A stretch of DNA of 64,000 bases from Bradyrhizobium sp. LTSP885 (GCF_000938305.1 NZ_JYMT01000038.1:318136-382135); one strand, 5' to 3'. Positions 16,605 through 28,095 are shown, counted from the stretch's first letter. Notes: generated by a model not told the origin, from the letters alone. Made by a program: numbers and translations.

Positions 16605-18572
16605 TTAGGCCGCGTTGCGCAGCCCGGCGAGGAACGTGTCGACACTGTGCGACAGCGCGGAGGCGTGATCGCCGAGCTGGCTCGAGGCGTCAAGCACGTT
16701 GCCCGTGAGGGCGCGGGACTGGCCGGCGGCCTTACTCGCGCCCGCGACGTTGGTGGAGACCTCACCGGTGCCGGCGGACGCCTGCTGCACGCTGCGGGCG
16801 ATCTCCCGTGTGGCTGAGTCCTGTTGCTCGACGGCGGCCGCAATCGCGGTGGCGATGCCCGAGATCTCGCGGATGGTGCCGCTGATGTCGCCGATGGCGC
16901 TGACGCAGTTGCCGGTCGCCGATTGGATCGCGCTGACCTGGCCGGCGATCTCCTCGGTGGCCTTGGCGGTCTGGCTCGCCAGTCCCTTCACCTCGGCGGC
17001 GACCACGGCAAAGCCGCGGCCGGCCTCGCCGGCGCGCGCCGCCTCGATGGTGGCGTTGAGCGCCAGCAAATTGGTCTGGCTGGCAATCGCGCTGATCAGG
17101 CGCAGCACGTCGCCGATCTTCTCGGCGGATACAGCAAGGCTCGTCACCATGTCGGTGGTCTCCCTGGCCTTGACCACGGCATGTTCAGCGACGCGGCTGG
17201 AGTGGGTGACTTGACGGCCGATCTCGGTGATCGAGGACGCCAGCTCTTCGGTCGCCGCTGCGACCGCATTGACACTGGCCGAAGCCTCTTCCGAGGCGGC
17301 GGCTGCGGCCGAGGTCCGCTCGGAGGTGCCGCTGACGCTGGTCGTGATCTCGCGGGCGACACGCTGCATGTCGTCGGTCGCCCGGGCGACGGCGGCGACC
17401 ACGCCCTTGACGTCGGATTCGAAGCGGTCGGCCATCTGACGCTGCAACGCCCGCTTCTCCAGTTCTCCCTTGGCCTTGTCGGCCTCCTGCGCCTCGCGCA
17501 GCGACGAGGTTTCGATCATGCCGCGGCGGAACACGTCGACCGCCTTCGCCATCGTGCCGAGCTCGTCGCGCCGGTCGCTGCCGGGAATCGTGACGCCGGT
17601 ATCGCCGCTGGACAAGCGATTCATCACCGCCGTGATCGCAGTCAGCGGTCGTGACAGGCCGCGGCCGAGCAGGAAGGCGAGCAGCACGGCCGCGACCAGG
17701 ATCGCGACGGTGCCAAGGATCAGACTGCGCTGTGCGCTCGCTGCAGCGGCTTCGTAGTCCGTGGTGTCCTTGACGATCTCGAGCACGGCGACCGGCTGAC
17801 CGGCATAGTTCCTGATCTGCCCGAGGTACAGCTCGACCGCATGGCCGTCGAGCGTCGCGTCACGCAGCAACGCTGTCCCGTTCATCACGCCCCTGAGCTC
17901 GTCCTGGGTCGCGACCACGGTTTCGCCGAAGGTCGAGGACAGCCGCTTGAAGCTCCCTCCGTCGAAGGAATGCACGGCGAGGTCGATGCCAAAGCGCTTC
18001 TTGGCGCGGTCGACGAACTCCTTGCCGAAGGCAACGCCGACGTCGACATTGGCCAGCGTCTTGCCATCGCGCATGATCGGGGTCATGCCGAAGATCGAAA
18101 GCGCCTCGCGGCTGGGCTCGACGCCGACGATCGGATTGCCGGTCTTGATTGACTCCACCACCGTCGCGCGCCGCGCGGAGGCGTCGTCGCCGAAAAGCTT
18201 TGGCGTATGGACGCGGTAGAAGCTGACCGCCGGGGCCTGCCAGAACGAGATCAGCGGGATGCCTTGCGCCTTCAGCGCCACCCAGGGGTCGCCGAGCAGC
18301 TTTCCGAGGCCGTCGCGGTCGCCCTTGGCGATGGCGTCGCCGACCGGCGGCAATGCGGCGATGACTGCTGAGACCGCCAGCGCCGCGCGCCCCTCATAGT
18401 CGATCGCTGCAATCACGCTGTCATATTGCAGCTTGAGCTGCTGATCGAGCGCCAGCCGGGTCAGCGCGCGCTGCTGGCTGATCGAGAAGCCGCCGAGGAT
18501 GGCGCAGGCGATCGCGACGGTCAGTGAGATCGCCAGGATCAGGCGGGCGGCAATCGATCGAAGCTTGAACAT
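16605..18572 (-). CDS. Methyl-accepting chemotaxis protein
   Basis: A 655-residue chemoreceptor. It has TM1 at about 12-34, a periplasmic sensor (35-285) resembling a double Cache domain (SFWQAPAVSFYRVHTPKLFG ... GVEPSREALSIFGMTPIMRDG), TM2 at about 292-312, HAMP (about 313-365) and a cytoplasmic signalling domain. The kinase-control hairpin is intact (IASQTNLLALNATIEAARAGE, then GRGFAVVAAEVKGLA). No C-terminal CheR-binding pentapeptide is present (ends RNAA). No che or flagellar genes are nearby, so it is an orphan receptor gene whose ligand is unknown. It lies downstream of, and on the same strand as, the acyl-CoA dehydrogenase-like gene. Confidence 0.94.
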   Translation of the reverse strand: MFKLRSIAARLILAISLTVAIACAILGGFSISQQRALTRLALDQQLKLQYDSVIAAIDYEGRAALAVSAVIAALPPVGDAIAKGDRDGLGKLLGDPWVALKAQGIPLISFWQAPAVSFYRVHTPKLFGDDASARRATVVESIKTGNPIVGVEPSREALSIFGMTPIMRDGKTLANVDVGVAFGKEFVDRAKKRFGIDLAVHSFDGGSFKRLSSTFGETVVATQDELRGVMNGTALLRDATLDGHAVELYLGQIRNYAGQPVAVLEIVKDTTDYEAAAASAQRSLILGTVAILVAAVLLAFLLGRGLSRPLTAITAVMNRLSSGDTGVTIPGSDRRDELGTMAKAVDVFRRGMIETSSLREAQEADKAKGELEKRALQRQMADRFESDVKGVVAAVARATDDMQRVAREITTSVSGTSERTSAAAAASEEASASVNAVAAATEELASSITEIGRQVTHSSRVAEHAVVKARETTDMVTSLAVSAEKIGDVLRLISAIASQTNLLALNATIEAARAGEAGRGFAVVAAEVKGLASQTAKATEEIAGQVSAIQSATGNCVSAIGDISGTIREISGIATAIAAAVEQQDSATREIARSVQQASAGTGEVSTNVAGASKAAGQSRALTGNVLDASSQLGDHASALSHSVDTFLAGLRNAA

Positions 18573-18696
18573 GGGACCGGCGGAACTCCAGGCATTAGCG
18601 CCGTCCGCAAACTCTCAGAAAAAGCTTAACAACTGCGCGTCGTCGCGGCCCGTATTTCGACCACGGCAACAGCAGCTAATGCTACTTTCGTACCGG

Positions 18697-19869
18697 CTAG
18701 CGGGTGGTCGGCGCCGCGGTCAAATTGCCGGAAAGAATCGCCTTGCCGGCGTCCTCATACTGGGTGTCGCGGGCCTGGATCTGCTGCGCGATCGCGTGCA
18801 TGTCGCGGAAGCGCCGCTCGAACGGATTTTTCGCAAACACCGCCGTCGCGCCCGACATGTGATAGGCGGTGTCGACCACCGCGGCCGATTGGTGGATGGT
18901 CCAGGTCGAGGCGATGCGGATCGCGATGCGATGCGCTTCGCTGATCGGACCGCCCTGCGACAGGTCCTGCCAGACGTCGTTCGCCGTCGCATAGAGATAG
19001 GCGCGGGCCGCGCGCAGGCTCGCCTCGGTGCGGCCGATCAGGCCCTGCACGGCATTGTTGTCGCGCATCGCCTTCAATCCTTGCGGCGTCTTGCCGCGCG
19101 CCAGCTCGGTCGCCGCGTCCAGCATGGCGCGGGCGACGCCGAGCGAGGTGGCGGCAAAGCCCATGCTGAACACCATGTTGGTCGACAGCTTGTAGAGCGG
19201 TCCCTGCTCGCGCAGCGCGGTTGGATCGTCGCGCAGTGCTGCAAACTTTTCGGGGATGAAGAGATTGTCGACCGAATAGGAATCGGTGCCGGTGCCCTTC
19301 AGCCCGATCACGTCCCAGACGTCGTACATCGTGGCCGACGCCATCGGAAACAGGAGGGTGCGGATTTCGGGCGAGCCGTCCGGCTTCTTGCGCTGCGAGC
19401 CGTCGGCCTCGATGACGCGGACGTGGGCGCCGAGCCAGCTCGCCTGCCGCGAGCCGGAGGCGAAGTCCCAGCGCGCGCTGGCGCGGTAACCGCCCGGCTC
19501 GGCGCGAACCTCGTGGCCGATCGCGCCCCAGGCCAGGATGCCGGGCGCGGTGTTGAAGATCTCGTTGGCAGCGTCGGGCGCGAGATAGGCCGCGGTCATC
19601 GCGCAGACGCTGCACTGGCCGAGGCACCAGGCGGTCGACGCGTCGGCCTTGGCGATCTCCTCCTGCATCTGCATGAACACGTCGAGCGGCGCCTCGGCGC
19701 CACCAAGGCTACGCGGCAGCAGCGCGCGGTAGAGTCCATTCTCGACGAGAGCGGTGGTGACGGAAGGCGTCAGCCGCCGGGTCCGTTCGATCTCATCGGC
19801 TTCGCTTGAGATCAGCGGCGCCAGTGCGCGCGCCCGCTCGACGAGGTCGAATCCCTGCGGCCTGTTCAT
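18697..19869 (-). CDS. Acyl-CoA dehydrogenase-like flavoprotein
   Basis: A 390-residue protein of the acyl-CoA dehydrogenase fold (N-terminal helical, middle beta, C-terminal helical type 2). Visible segments are GLYRALLPRSLGGAEAP, STAWCLGQCSVCA, RWDFASGSRQASW (middle domain) and GLIGRTEASLRAARAYLY (C-terminal helices). This branch includes flavin-dependent monooxygenases such as DszC/HpaB-like enzymes as well as dehydrogenases, and the catalytic Glu of true dehydrogenases is not obvious, so the reaction is uncertain. I chose ATG 19869 (MNRPQGFDL) because AGAGGA precedes it; the frame is open to 19956. No flavin reductase or CoA ligase gene is adjacent. Confidence 0.82.
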   Translation of the reverse strand: MNRPQGFDLVERARALAPLISSEADEIERTRRLTPSVTTALVENGLYRALLPRSLGGAEAPLDVFMQMQEEIAKADASTAWCLGQCSVCAMTAAYLAPDAANEIFNTAPGILAWGAIGHEVRAEPGGYRASARWDFASGSRQASWLGAHVRVIEADGSQRKKPDGSPEIRTLLFPMASATMYDVWDVIGLKGTGTDSYSVDNLFIPEKFAALRDDPTALREQGPLYKLSTNMVFSMGFAATSLGVARAMLDAATELARGKTPQGLKAMRDNNAVQGLIGRTEASLRAARAYLYATANDVWQDLSQGGPISEAHRIAIRIASTWTIHQSAAVVDTAYHMSGATAVFAKNPFERRFRDMHAIAQQIQARDTQYEDAGKAILSGNLTAAPTTR

Positions 19870-20002
19870 GCGTTCCTCTGCCTCTTTTCGCATTCTTGTT
19901 GGGCGGGTTACGCAATGGTGGCGCATTCGGCGGGAGACGGCAAGGTGGGATGACACCGTTGCAGATCAGCCATCTTGCGTCGACGTGGTCGCGCTTGTGC
20001 GT

Positions 20003-20347
20003 CTACCCGCAATTCCAGGCGCGGCCAATCGGCGTCCAGGTCCAGCACGGACCGTAGCTGCCGCCATTGTAGCGGCCTCCGCCGTGGAATCCGGGCCGGC
20101 CGAAATAATATTGATCGCCGCCATACCAGTAGCGCGGCGAATAGTCCGGGTAGCCACGGGCGGCGCCCCGCGGCCCGAGCACCGGAATGGTTTCGTTGGG
20201 CGGCTGGCGGTAGCCGGGCAGGAAGCCATAGCCATGCCAGCGGGCGGACTGGGGCTTCTGCGCGGGCGCGCCCCACGTTACGGCGGGCTGCAGTGACAGG
20301 AGAATGACGATTGAGAGGGACAAGATGCGCGACATGGATCGCAGCAT
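20003..20347 (-). CDS. Small secreted Gly/Tyr-rich protein
   Basis: Not a named family to my knowledge. The 114-residue product has a signal peptide (SRILSLSIVILLSLQPAVTW, cleavage near GAPAQ) and a mature part dominated by Gly, Tyr, Arg and Pro (PDYSPRYWYGGDQYYFGRP), ending CWTWTPIGRAWNCG with two cysteines that could pair. It is probably a periplasmic or surface protein. TTG at 20365 would add six residues; ATG 20347 gives a cleaner signal peptide. Confidence 0.65.
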   Translation of the reverse strand: MLRSMSRILSLSIVILLSLQPAVTWGAPAQKPQSARWHGYGFLPGYRQPPNETIPVLGPRGAARGYPDYSPRYWYGGDQYYFGRPGFHGGGRYNGGSYGPCWTWTPIGRAWNCG

Positions 20348-20437
20348 AATCGGCTCGCCGTTCAATGGCGATTCAAATCAAAGTGCGTTTCACGTTGAGA
20401 CACGAATAGACATCGAAGAGCGGCAGCAGCGTTCGCC

Positions 20438-22249
<1,812 letters not shown>

Positions 22250-22409
22250 GGGGCGCGGGATAGCATCCGCACCCCCGAGCGGCAACCATATTGCGGTATT
22301 TTGCAGCGATGTGACGGCGAATCACCGGGGTTTTGCCGCGAGCCTGCCGTGATCGATTTTCGGGCATGGTTCGGCATGGTCTGACGTTCACGCCAAGCTG
22401 ATTCCACGG

Positions 22410-24035
22410 ATGCGAAAAACGCGCTACGCACTGGCCATGTCGACTGCCTCATATCTCCCCACCGCATCACGCGCGAAGCGCAAATTGTCGCTCCGGCGGG
22501 CCGCCGCATGGCTCGTCTCGCGCGCGACCGATCCCAAGGCCGGCCTCTGGCTCGTGATCGGCTTCGCGCTGGTCCATGCGATGCTCTGGACGTTGATCCT
22601 GGTCAGGCTCAAGGCCGCGCAGGACGTCCATATGGACGTCGCGGAGGCCTATGCCTGGGGCCAGCGCTTCCTGCTCGGCTATGGCAAGCATCCGCCGCTG
22701 TCGGGCTGGATCGCGGGCGTCTGGTTCAGGATCTTTCCAGTCACCAACTGGTCGACTTACGCGCTCGCGATGGCGACCGTCAGCTTCGCGCTGGTGGTCT
22801 GCTGGCTGATCGCGCTACGCGTCGTCGACCGCCGCCGCGCGTTCTTCATGGTTGTGGTGCTCGCGCTCTACCCGATCTTCAATTTCAAGGGCTTCAAGTA
22901 CAATGCCGACCTGGCGCAGCTGGTGCCGCTGCCATTGCTGGTGCTGGCCTATCTGAACGCGTTCGAGAAGCGCAGTGTGAAATCCGGCCTGTGGCTCGGC
23001 TTCGCCGCGGCGCTGGCACTGATGGCCAAATACTGGGTGCTGACGATGATCGGCGCCATCGGGCTTGCCGCGCTGATCCATCCGCAGCGAATGCAATTCC
23101 TGCGCTCGCCGGCGCCATGGGTCGCGATCGGCACGATGGTCGTGGCGATGATTCCGCATCTGGTGTGGCTGGAGGAGGTGGACTTCGCGCCGCTCACCTA
23201 TGCCGGCGACGTCTATGCGCTGTCGAGCCGCGCGCTCAACGTCCAGCTCGTGATCGGCTATCTCGGGCACAATCTCGGGCTGCTTGCCGCGCCAGTTTTG
23301 CTCGGCCTGCTGGGGCTGTCACTGAGTTCGCTGTCGTGGCGGCCGGCGCGGATCTGGTGGCGTGGGCCAAATCCAGGCATCAATCTGCCGCAGGCGCTCA
23401 ACATCTGGATCGTGCAGTCCATCGTCGCGATCGGGCCGCTACTCGGCGCGCTGGCGTTCACGGTCTATATCAAGACCGATTGGGGCATCCCGCTGTTCTT
23501 CCTGGTGCCGCTGGCGCTGATCGCGATTCCCTCGCTGCGGGTGCCGCGCATGGCGCTGTTCACGATCACGGCGATCTGGTTCGTGGTCACCATCGCCACG
23601 CTGGTCGGCGCGCCCTGGATCGCCAGACAGGAGATGGCGTCCAGCCACGCCGGTGCCTCGACCTATGCCGCGCGCTCCGAGCTGGCGCGCGAGCTGACCG
23701 AAACCTGGCAGGCCAGATTCCATTCGCGCTGGGCGGTCGTCGCCGCGCGCTCCGACATCAGCGAGCCGATCACGTTCTACAGCACGGATCATCCGGCAGC
23801 GATCACGCCGGGCGAAGTGTCGTCCGGACTGACCTCGCTCGATGAAGCCAGGCGTTACGGCTTCATCGGCATCTGCGACACGACAGATCCGGACTATTTG
23901 AAGCCGTGCGAGGCCTGGATGGCGGAGCACGCCAAGGATGCCGAGCCGCTGGTGATGACCACGCAGCGCTTCTTCCAGGGCCATCCCGGCCCCTCGACGA
24001 TCTGGAAAGTCTATCTGGTGCCGCCGGCGAATTAA
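22410..24035 (+). CDS. Glycosyltransferase family 39-like membrane protein
   Basis: A 541-residue polytopic protein with about ten to eleven transmembrane segments. The first periplasmic loop contains DVAEAYAWGQRFLLGYGKHPPLSGW, which fits the GT39/ArnT-PMT type in which acidic residues of this loop are catalytic. A hydrophilic C-terminal domain (about 420-541) is periplasmic, with three cysteines. Such enzymes transfer sugars from polyprenyl phosphate donors to lipids or proteins outside the inner membrane. The acceptor is unknown and no partner genes are adjacent. ATG 22437 is an alternative start. It is followed by a short repeat remnant and the convergent ptsH gene. Confidence 0.85.
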   Translation: MRKTRYALAMSTASYLPTASRAKRKLSLRRAAAWLVSRATDPKAGLWLVIGFALVHAMLWTLILVRLKAAQDVHMDVAEAYAWGQRFLLGYGKHPPLSGWIAGVWFRIFPVTNWSTYALAMATVSFALVVCWLIALRVVDRRRAFFMVVVLALYPIFNFKGFKYNADLAQLVPLPLLVLAYLNAFEKRSVKSGLWLGFAAALALMAKYWVLTMIGAIGLAALIHPQRMQFLRSPAPWVAIGTMVVAMIPHLVWLEEVDFAPLTYAGDVYALSSRALNVQLVIGYLGHNLGLLAAPVLLGLLGLSLSSLSWRPARIWWRGPNPGINLPQALNIWIVQSIVAIGPLLGALAFTVYIKTDWGIPLFFLVPLALIAIPSLRVPRMALFTITAIWFVVTIATLVGAPWIARQEMASSHAGASTYAARSELARELTETWQARFHSRWAVVAARSDISEPITFYSTDHPAAITPGEVSSGLTSLDEARRYGFIGICDTTDPDYLKPCEAWMAEHAKDAEPLVMTTQRFFQGHPGPSTIWKVYLVPPAN

Positions 24036-24040
24036 TTTCT

Positions 24041-24075
24041 CTCTCCCCCCAAGTGCGGGGCGAGGGAGTGCACTG
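24041..24075. repeat. Remnant of the CTCTCCCC/GGGGCGAGG repeat family
   Basis: Between the convergent glycosyltransferase and ptsH genes is a short C-rich/G-rich palindrome (CTCTCCCC ... GCGGGGCGAGGG). Its arms match pieces of the longer repeats at 41321, 43792 and 60223. It could work as a bidirectional transcript end, but no T tract is present. Confidence 0.55.
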
Positions 24076-24099
24076 ACGTCGCGAATAGATCGCGCGCGC

Positions 24100-24426
24100 T
24101 TACGTGCCTTCTTCGTTGAACTTGCCAGCGACGAGCTCGGCAATCGCGTCCAGCGCGGCCTGCGCTTCGGGGCCGGTCGCGGAGACCGTGACCGTGGTGC
24201 CGGGGCCGGCAGCGAGCATCATCAGGCCCATGATCGAGGTGCCGCCGACGGTCTCGCCGCCGCGGGTGACCCAGATCTCGGCGTTGAAGCGCTCGACCAT
24301 CTGGACGAATTTGGCCGACGCCCGCGCGTGCAGGCCACGCTTGTTGACGATCAGGAGTTCGCGGGAGATGGCGCCGGAAGGCACGCTCGGGCCGACGTCG
24401 TTCGCGCCCGAGGCCTCGTCGCTCAT
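24100..24426 (-). CDS. ptsH: HPr-family phosphocarrier protein
   Basis: A 108-residue HPr with the EI phosphorylation site H33 in KRGLHARAS and the kinase-regulated serine S64 in GGTSIMGLMML. A roughly 20-residue N-terminal extension (MSDEASGANDVGPSVPSG) is longer than in enteric HPr. It is the last gene of chvG-hprK-EIIA-ptsH and its ATG overlaps the EIIA stop by 4 bp. In alphaproteobacteria such HPr belongs to a regulatory phosphorelay rather than sugar uptake; no EIIBC permease is in the window. Confidence 0.94.
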   Translation of the reverse strand: MSDEASGANDVGPSVPSGAISRELLIVNKRGLHARASAKFVQMVERFNAEIWVTRGGETVGGTSIMGLMMLAAGPGTTVTVSATGPEAQAALDAIAELVAGKFNEEGT

Positions 24427-24824
24427 TTGCCTGCGAGAACGCGGCTGGCGATGGTGACGTATTTGCGGCCGGCTTCCTGGGCCATCGAGATCGCGTCCGG
24501 TAGTGAGCGCTCCTCGCGAACCTTGGCGAGCTTGACCAGCATCGGAAGATTGATGCCTGCGAGCACTTCCACCTTCGGGCGGCTCATACAGGAGATCGCA
24601 AGGTTGGACGGCGTCCCACCGAACATGTCGGTGAGGATCGCAACCCCGTCGCCACTATCGACGCGATTCACCGCTTCGATGATGTCGCTTCGACAGAGAT
24701 CGGAGTCGTCCTCGGCTCCGATCGTAATTGCTTCAATTTGTTTCTGCGGACCCATTACGTGTTCAAGCGCTGCCCTGAACTCGTCGGCAAGGCGCCCATG
24801 GGTCACCAGCACTAGACCAATCAT
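24423..24824 (-). CDS. PTS EIIA component, mannose family
   Basis: A 133-residue EIIA(Man)-type domain with the phosphorylated H9 in GLVLVTHGRLADEF and the motif TDMFGGTPSNLA. No EIIB, C or D partners are encoded nearby, so it acts as a signalling protein fed by HPr. ATG 24824 is chosen because GAGGAG lies about 8 bp before it; the frame continues to 24905 without family match. It lies between hprK and ptsH and overlaps ptsH by 4 bp. Confidence 0.93.
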   Translation of the reverse strand: MIGLVLVTHGRLADEFRAALEHVMGPQKQIEAITIGAEDDSDLCRSDIIEAVNRVDSGDGVAILTDMFGGTPSNLAISCMSRPKVEVLAGINLPMLVKLAKVREERSLPDAISMAQEAGRKYVTIASRVLAGK

Positions 24825-24910
24825 CGGAAACTCCTCGCGGGCGCTTTTGGTGCACCGCACGAACGCGCCACTTTGACCATCCAGAGGCCCCGCGCAAGGG
24901 GGCATCTTGG

Positions 24911-25477
24911 CTAGTCTCCCTGTTCCTGGCGATAGAGAGGGGAGGCTGCGCCGACCAAATCGGACGCGATAGTGGAACTGATATGGTTACCAATTCCCTT
25001 CCCACAATCGGCGGCAAGGTTACGGGAACATGAACTTTCAGTTGTCGTCAGCGCGGCGACAACCAGCGGCAGGGGTTGGAAACTGGTTGCCACGGCAATT
25101 CTCGGTAATATAACACCATTAAGGCTGGTTTTGAGCGCTTCTGGCGGCGGCAGCCGTTCCGCGTCATCGGCGGCAAGGTCGACGACCAATCCCACCACAG
25201 CCTCCGCGACGAAGGCGCAATGGCGGATTCCGAGGCCGCGAATCTCGATCAAGCCGGCCAATTCGCGCGCCGGGCGAACCCACAATTGTTCGCCGGCTGT
25301 GTCGAGATGGACACGGTCGTCGCCGACCAAAATGGCCGGAGGGAGCTGTCCGGCGCGGCCGGCGAGAATCAGATCGAACGCCAGGCGCGACTTGCCGGCA
25401 CCCGACGGCCCCCGGATCAGCACGGCATGGCTGCCGACCAGAACGGCTGACGCGTGCACGCTTGCCTTGCCGCTCAT
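24911..25477 (-). CDS. hprK: HPr kinase/phosphorylase (short alphaproteobacterial form)
   Basis: A 188-residue kinase that phosphorylates the regulatory serine of HPr. The Walker A motif GPSGAGKS lies at about residues 23-30, followed by the family motif around LVGDDRVHL and LIEIRGLGI. It corresponds to the C-terminal catalytic half of the classical 310-residue HprK of Gram-positives; the N-terminal domain is absent, as is usual in Rhizobiales. The ATG overlaps the chvG stop by 4 bp (25474-25477), showing translational coupling of sensor kinase and HPr kinase. Confidence 0.93.
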   Translation of the reverse strand: MSGKASVHASAVLVGSHAVLIRGPSGAGKSRLAFDLILAGRAGQLPPAILVGDDRVHLDTAGEQLWVRPARELAGLIEIRGLGIRHCAFVAEAVVGLVVDLAADDAERLPPPEALKTSLNGVILPRIAVATSFQPLPLVVAALTTTESSCSRNLAADCGKGIGNHISSTIASDLVGAASPLYRQEQGD

Positions 25478-27285
25478 AGCGCCGGCAACCGGACCACGAA
25501 GCGCGCGCCGGCGACCGTGGGATTGCCGTCCTCGTCCGCCGGGCCCGGACGGTTTTCCGCCCATATCCGCCCGCCATGCGCCTCGATGATCTGCTTGGAG
25601 ATCGACAGCCCGAGACCCGAATTCTGGCCAAAGCCCTGGTGCGGCCGGTCGGTGTAGAAGCGCTCGAAGATCCGTTCCAGCGCATCGACGCCGATGCCGG
25701 GTCCATCATCGTCGACGATGATCTCGATCTCGCCGCGGACGCGGCGGCAGATGATGCGGACCTTGTCGCCGGGCTTGGAAAACGACTGCGCGTTCGACAG
25801 CAAATTCGAGATCACCTGGCCGAGCCGTGAATCATGGCCGGGCAGCGAGAACGCGTCGTTCGGTCCGCGGCCCTCGAGGCGGATTTCAGCGGCGACGTCG
25901 TGACCGAGCCGCGTCTCGTTGGCAACGGTGGTCAGCGTCGTCAGCAGCCGCCGCAGATCGACCGGCGCCATGTCCTGCCGCTGCAACTCGGCGTCGAGGC
26001 GGCTGGCGTCCGAGATGTCGGAGATCAGCCGGTCGAGCCGCTTGACGTCGTGCTCGATCACGGCGAGCAGCCGCGCACGGCTGTTCTCGTTGCGCGCCAG
26101 CGGCAGGGTCTCGACCGCCGAGCGCAGCGAGGTCAGTGGATTCTTGAGCTCGTGCGCGACGTCGGCGGCGAACATCTCGATCGCCTCGATGCGGCTGTAA
26201 AGCGCGTTCGTCATGTCGCGCAGCGTTCCCGAGAGATGGCCGATCTCGTCGCGGCGTCCGGTGAAATCGGGGATTTCGACGCGGGTCTGGATGCGGCGGC
26301 GAACGCGCTCGGCGCCGTCGGCGAGCCGCCGCACCGGGCCTGCGATGGTGCTCGCAAGCAGCAGCGACAGCACGATCATGACGACGGAGGCGACGCCGCC
26401 GATCTTGAGGATGGCGAGGCGTTCGGACGTCACCATGTGGTCGATGTCGTCGCCCTGGGTGGTCAGCATCAGCGCGCCGCGTACGGCGCGGAAATGCTGC
26501 ACCGGAACCGCGACCGAAACCACCACCGCACCGCGTTCGGTGACCCGCACCTTGCTGCCGTTCGTACCCTCGAGCGACTCCGCGACTTCGGGATAGCCCT
26601 TGCCGCCTTCCGGCCCGAGCTCGCGGTAGATCGGCAGGTCGCCGCGGTTGAACCAGGTCTTGATCGCGGTCTTGGTCTTCTCGAACAAAGACGGCTTTTC
26701 CGATGGCGGCGGCAGCTCGAAGCGCAGCACGTCGCCGCGCGCGAACAGATTGCGGCTGTCGAGGATCAGCCCGCCGTCGCGGTCGAAGATGCGGGCCCGC
26801 GTCTTGGTCGGTGCGATCAGGCGGCGCAGGATCGGCGCGACGCGCTCGGGATTGATCGGGAAGTCCGCCGATTCATCCGGCTGGCCAAAACTCTCGCCGG
26901 GCTTGAGGTCGAGCAGCCGGTCAGGATCGATGGTGACGGTATTGCCTTCGACGGTCGCCGAGGCCGCGATCGCCTCCGAGATGATCTCGGCATAGACCAT
27001 CAGGCTCTGGGTCCGCGCCTCGATCAGTCCGGCGCGGAACTGCGAGAGATAGAGGATGCTCGCGACCAGCGCGACGAGGCCGGCGAGGTTGAGCGAGACG
27101 ATGCGGCGCGTCAGGCTCGAGAACGACAGCGCGAAAAAAAACTGCCCGGCGCGGCGCAGCCAGCCGAGCGGACGGCGCCAGCCTCGGTCCCCCGGCTCAT
27201 GTGCCACGACGTCCTGATCGATGGACTGCGACGTGTCCTCGCTGTTCAGGCCCTGGTGAGGCTGCGTTCGATCAAGCACAGGCAA
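25474..27285 (-). CDS. chvG: Sensor histidine kinase ChvG
   Basis: A 603-residue membrane kinase with TM1 at about 58-80, a large periplasmic sensor (80-290) of the ChvG stimulus-sensing type (ILYLSQFRAGLIEARTQSL, then YAEIISEAI), TM2 at about 295-318, HAMP, HisKA with H378 (DVAHELKNPL) and an HATPase domain (N, G1 VDDDGPGIG, G2 GLGLSIS). ChvG/ExoS-type kinases respond to acid and envelope stress and control symbiosis or virulence genes through ChvI. The annotated start is TTG; GTG at 27279 is an alternative. It lies 108 bp after chvI and overlaps hprK by 4 bp. Confidence 0.94.
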   Translation of the reverse strand: MPVLDRTQPHQGLNSEDTSQSIDQDVVAHEPGDRGWRRPLGWLRRAGQFFFALSFSSLTRRIVSLNLAGLVALVASILYLSQFRAGLIEARTQSLMVYAEIISEAIAASATVEGNTVTIDPDRLLDLKPGESFGQPDESADFPINPERVAPILRRLIAPTKTRARIFDRDGGLILDSRNLFARGDVLRFELPPPSEKPSLFEKTKTAIKTWFNRGDLPIYRELGPEGGKGYPEVAESLEGTNGSKVRVTERGAVVVSVAVPVQHFRAVRGALMLTTQGDDIDHMVTSERLAILKIGGVASVVMIVLSLLLASTIAGPVRRLADGAERVRRRIQTRVEIPDFTGRRDEIGHLSGTLRDMTNALYSRIEAIEMFAADVAHELKNPLTSLRSAVETLPLARNENSRARLLAVIEHDVKRLDRLISDISDASRLDAELQRQDMAPVDLRRLLTTLTTVANETRLGHDVAAEIRLEGRGPNDAFSLPGHDSRLGQVISNLLSNAQSFSKPGDKVRIICRRVRGEIEIIVDDDGPGIGVDALERIFERFYTDRPHQGFGQNSGLGLSISKQIIEAHGGRIWAENRPGPADEDGNPTVAGARFVVRLPAL

Positions 27286-27393
27286 AACTGCCGGTTGGTT
27301 TGGATGTCGTCCCGCGAAGCATATAATTGCCCGCGCGAGCTTACTGCAATCGCGCGGGCCGTGTCAGTCAGCAAACTGTCCGAAAAGCGCAGA

Positions 27394-28095
27394 TCAGGCT
27401 TCCTTGAAACGATAGCCGACGCCGTACAGCGTCTCGATCATCTCGAAATCGTCGTCGACCACCTTGAACTTCTTGCGCAGCCGCTTGATGTGGCTGTCGA
27501 TGGTGCGGTCGTCGACATAGACCTGGTCGTCATAGGCCGCGTCCATCAGCGCGTTGCGGCTCTTCACCACGCCGGGGCGGGTGGCCAGCGCCTGCAGGAT
27601 CAGGAACTCGGTCACCGTCAGCGTCACCGGCTCGTTCTTCCAGGTGCAGGTATGGCGCTCCGGGTCCATCCGCAGCAGGCCGCGATCGAGCGCGCGGGCA
27701 TCCGGCTCCTTCGCCGGCGCGGCCGGGTCCTTGGGCTGGCCGCGGCGGAGCACCGCCTTGACGCGTTCGACCAGGAGGCGCTGGGAGAACGGCTTGCGGA
27801 TGAAATCGTCGGCGCCCATTTTCAGGCCGAACAATTCGTCGATCTCTTCATCCTTGGAGGTGAGGAAAATCACCGGCAGGTCGGACTTCTGGCGCAGCCG
27901 CCGCAACGTCTCCATGCCGTCCATGCGCGGCATCTTGATGTCGAGGATCGCGAGATCGGGCGGCGAGGTGCGAAACCCATCCAGCGCCGACGCTCCGTCC
28001 GTATAGGTCATGATCCGATAGCCTTCGGCTTCGAGCGCGATCGAGACGGAAGTGAGGATGTTGCGGTCGTCGTCGACCAAGGCGATTGTGGGCAT
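27394..28095 (-). CDS. chvI: Response regulator ChvI
   Basis: A 233-residue OmpR/PhoB-type regulator. The receiver has D8-D10, phosphoacceptor D52 (LAILDIKMPRMDG) and K (FIRKPFSQ). The winged-helix DNA-binding domain at about 130-230 ends DRTIDSHIKRLRKKF and GVGYRFKE. Its start, VDDDRNILTSVSIALEAEGY, is highly characteristic of ChvI. It is the partner of ChvG immediately downstream on the same strand. It is divergent from the HugZ-like gene over 238 bp; pckA, often next to chvI in Rhizobiales, is 4 kb away here. Confidence 0.95.
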   Translation of the reverse strand: MPTIALVDDDRNILTSVSIALEAEGYRIMTYTDGASALDGFRTSPPDLAILDIKMPRMDGMETLRRLRQKSDLPVIFLTSKDEEIDELFGLKMGADDFIRKPFSQRLLVERVKAVLRRGQPKDPAAPAKEPDARALDRGLLRMDPERHTCTWKNEPVTLTVTEFLILQALATRPGVVKSRNALMDAAYDDQVYVDDRTIDSHIKRLRKKFKVVDDDFEMIETLYGVGYRFKEA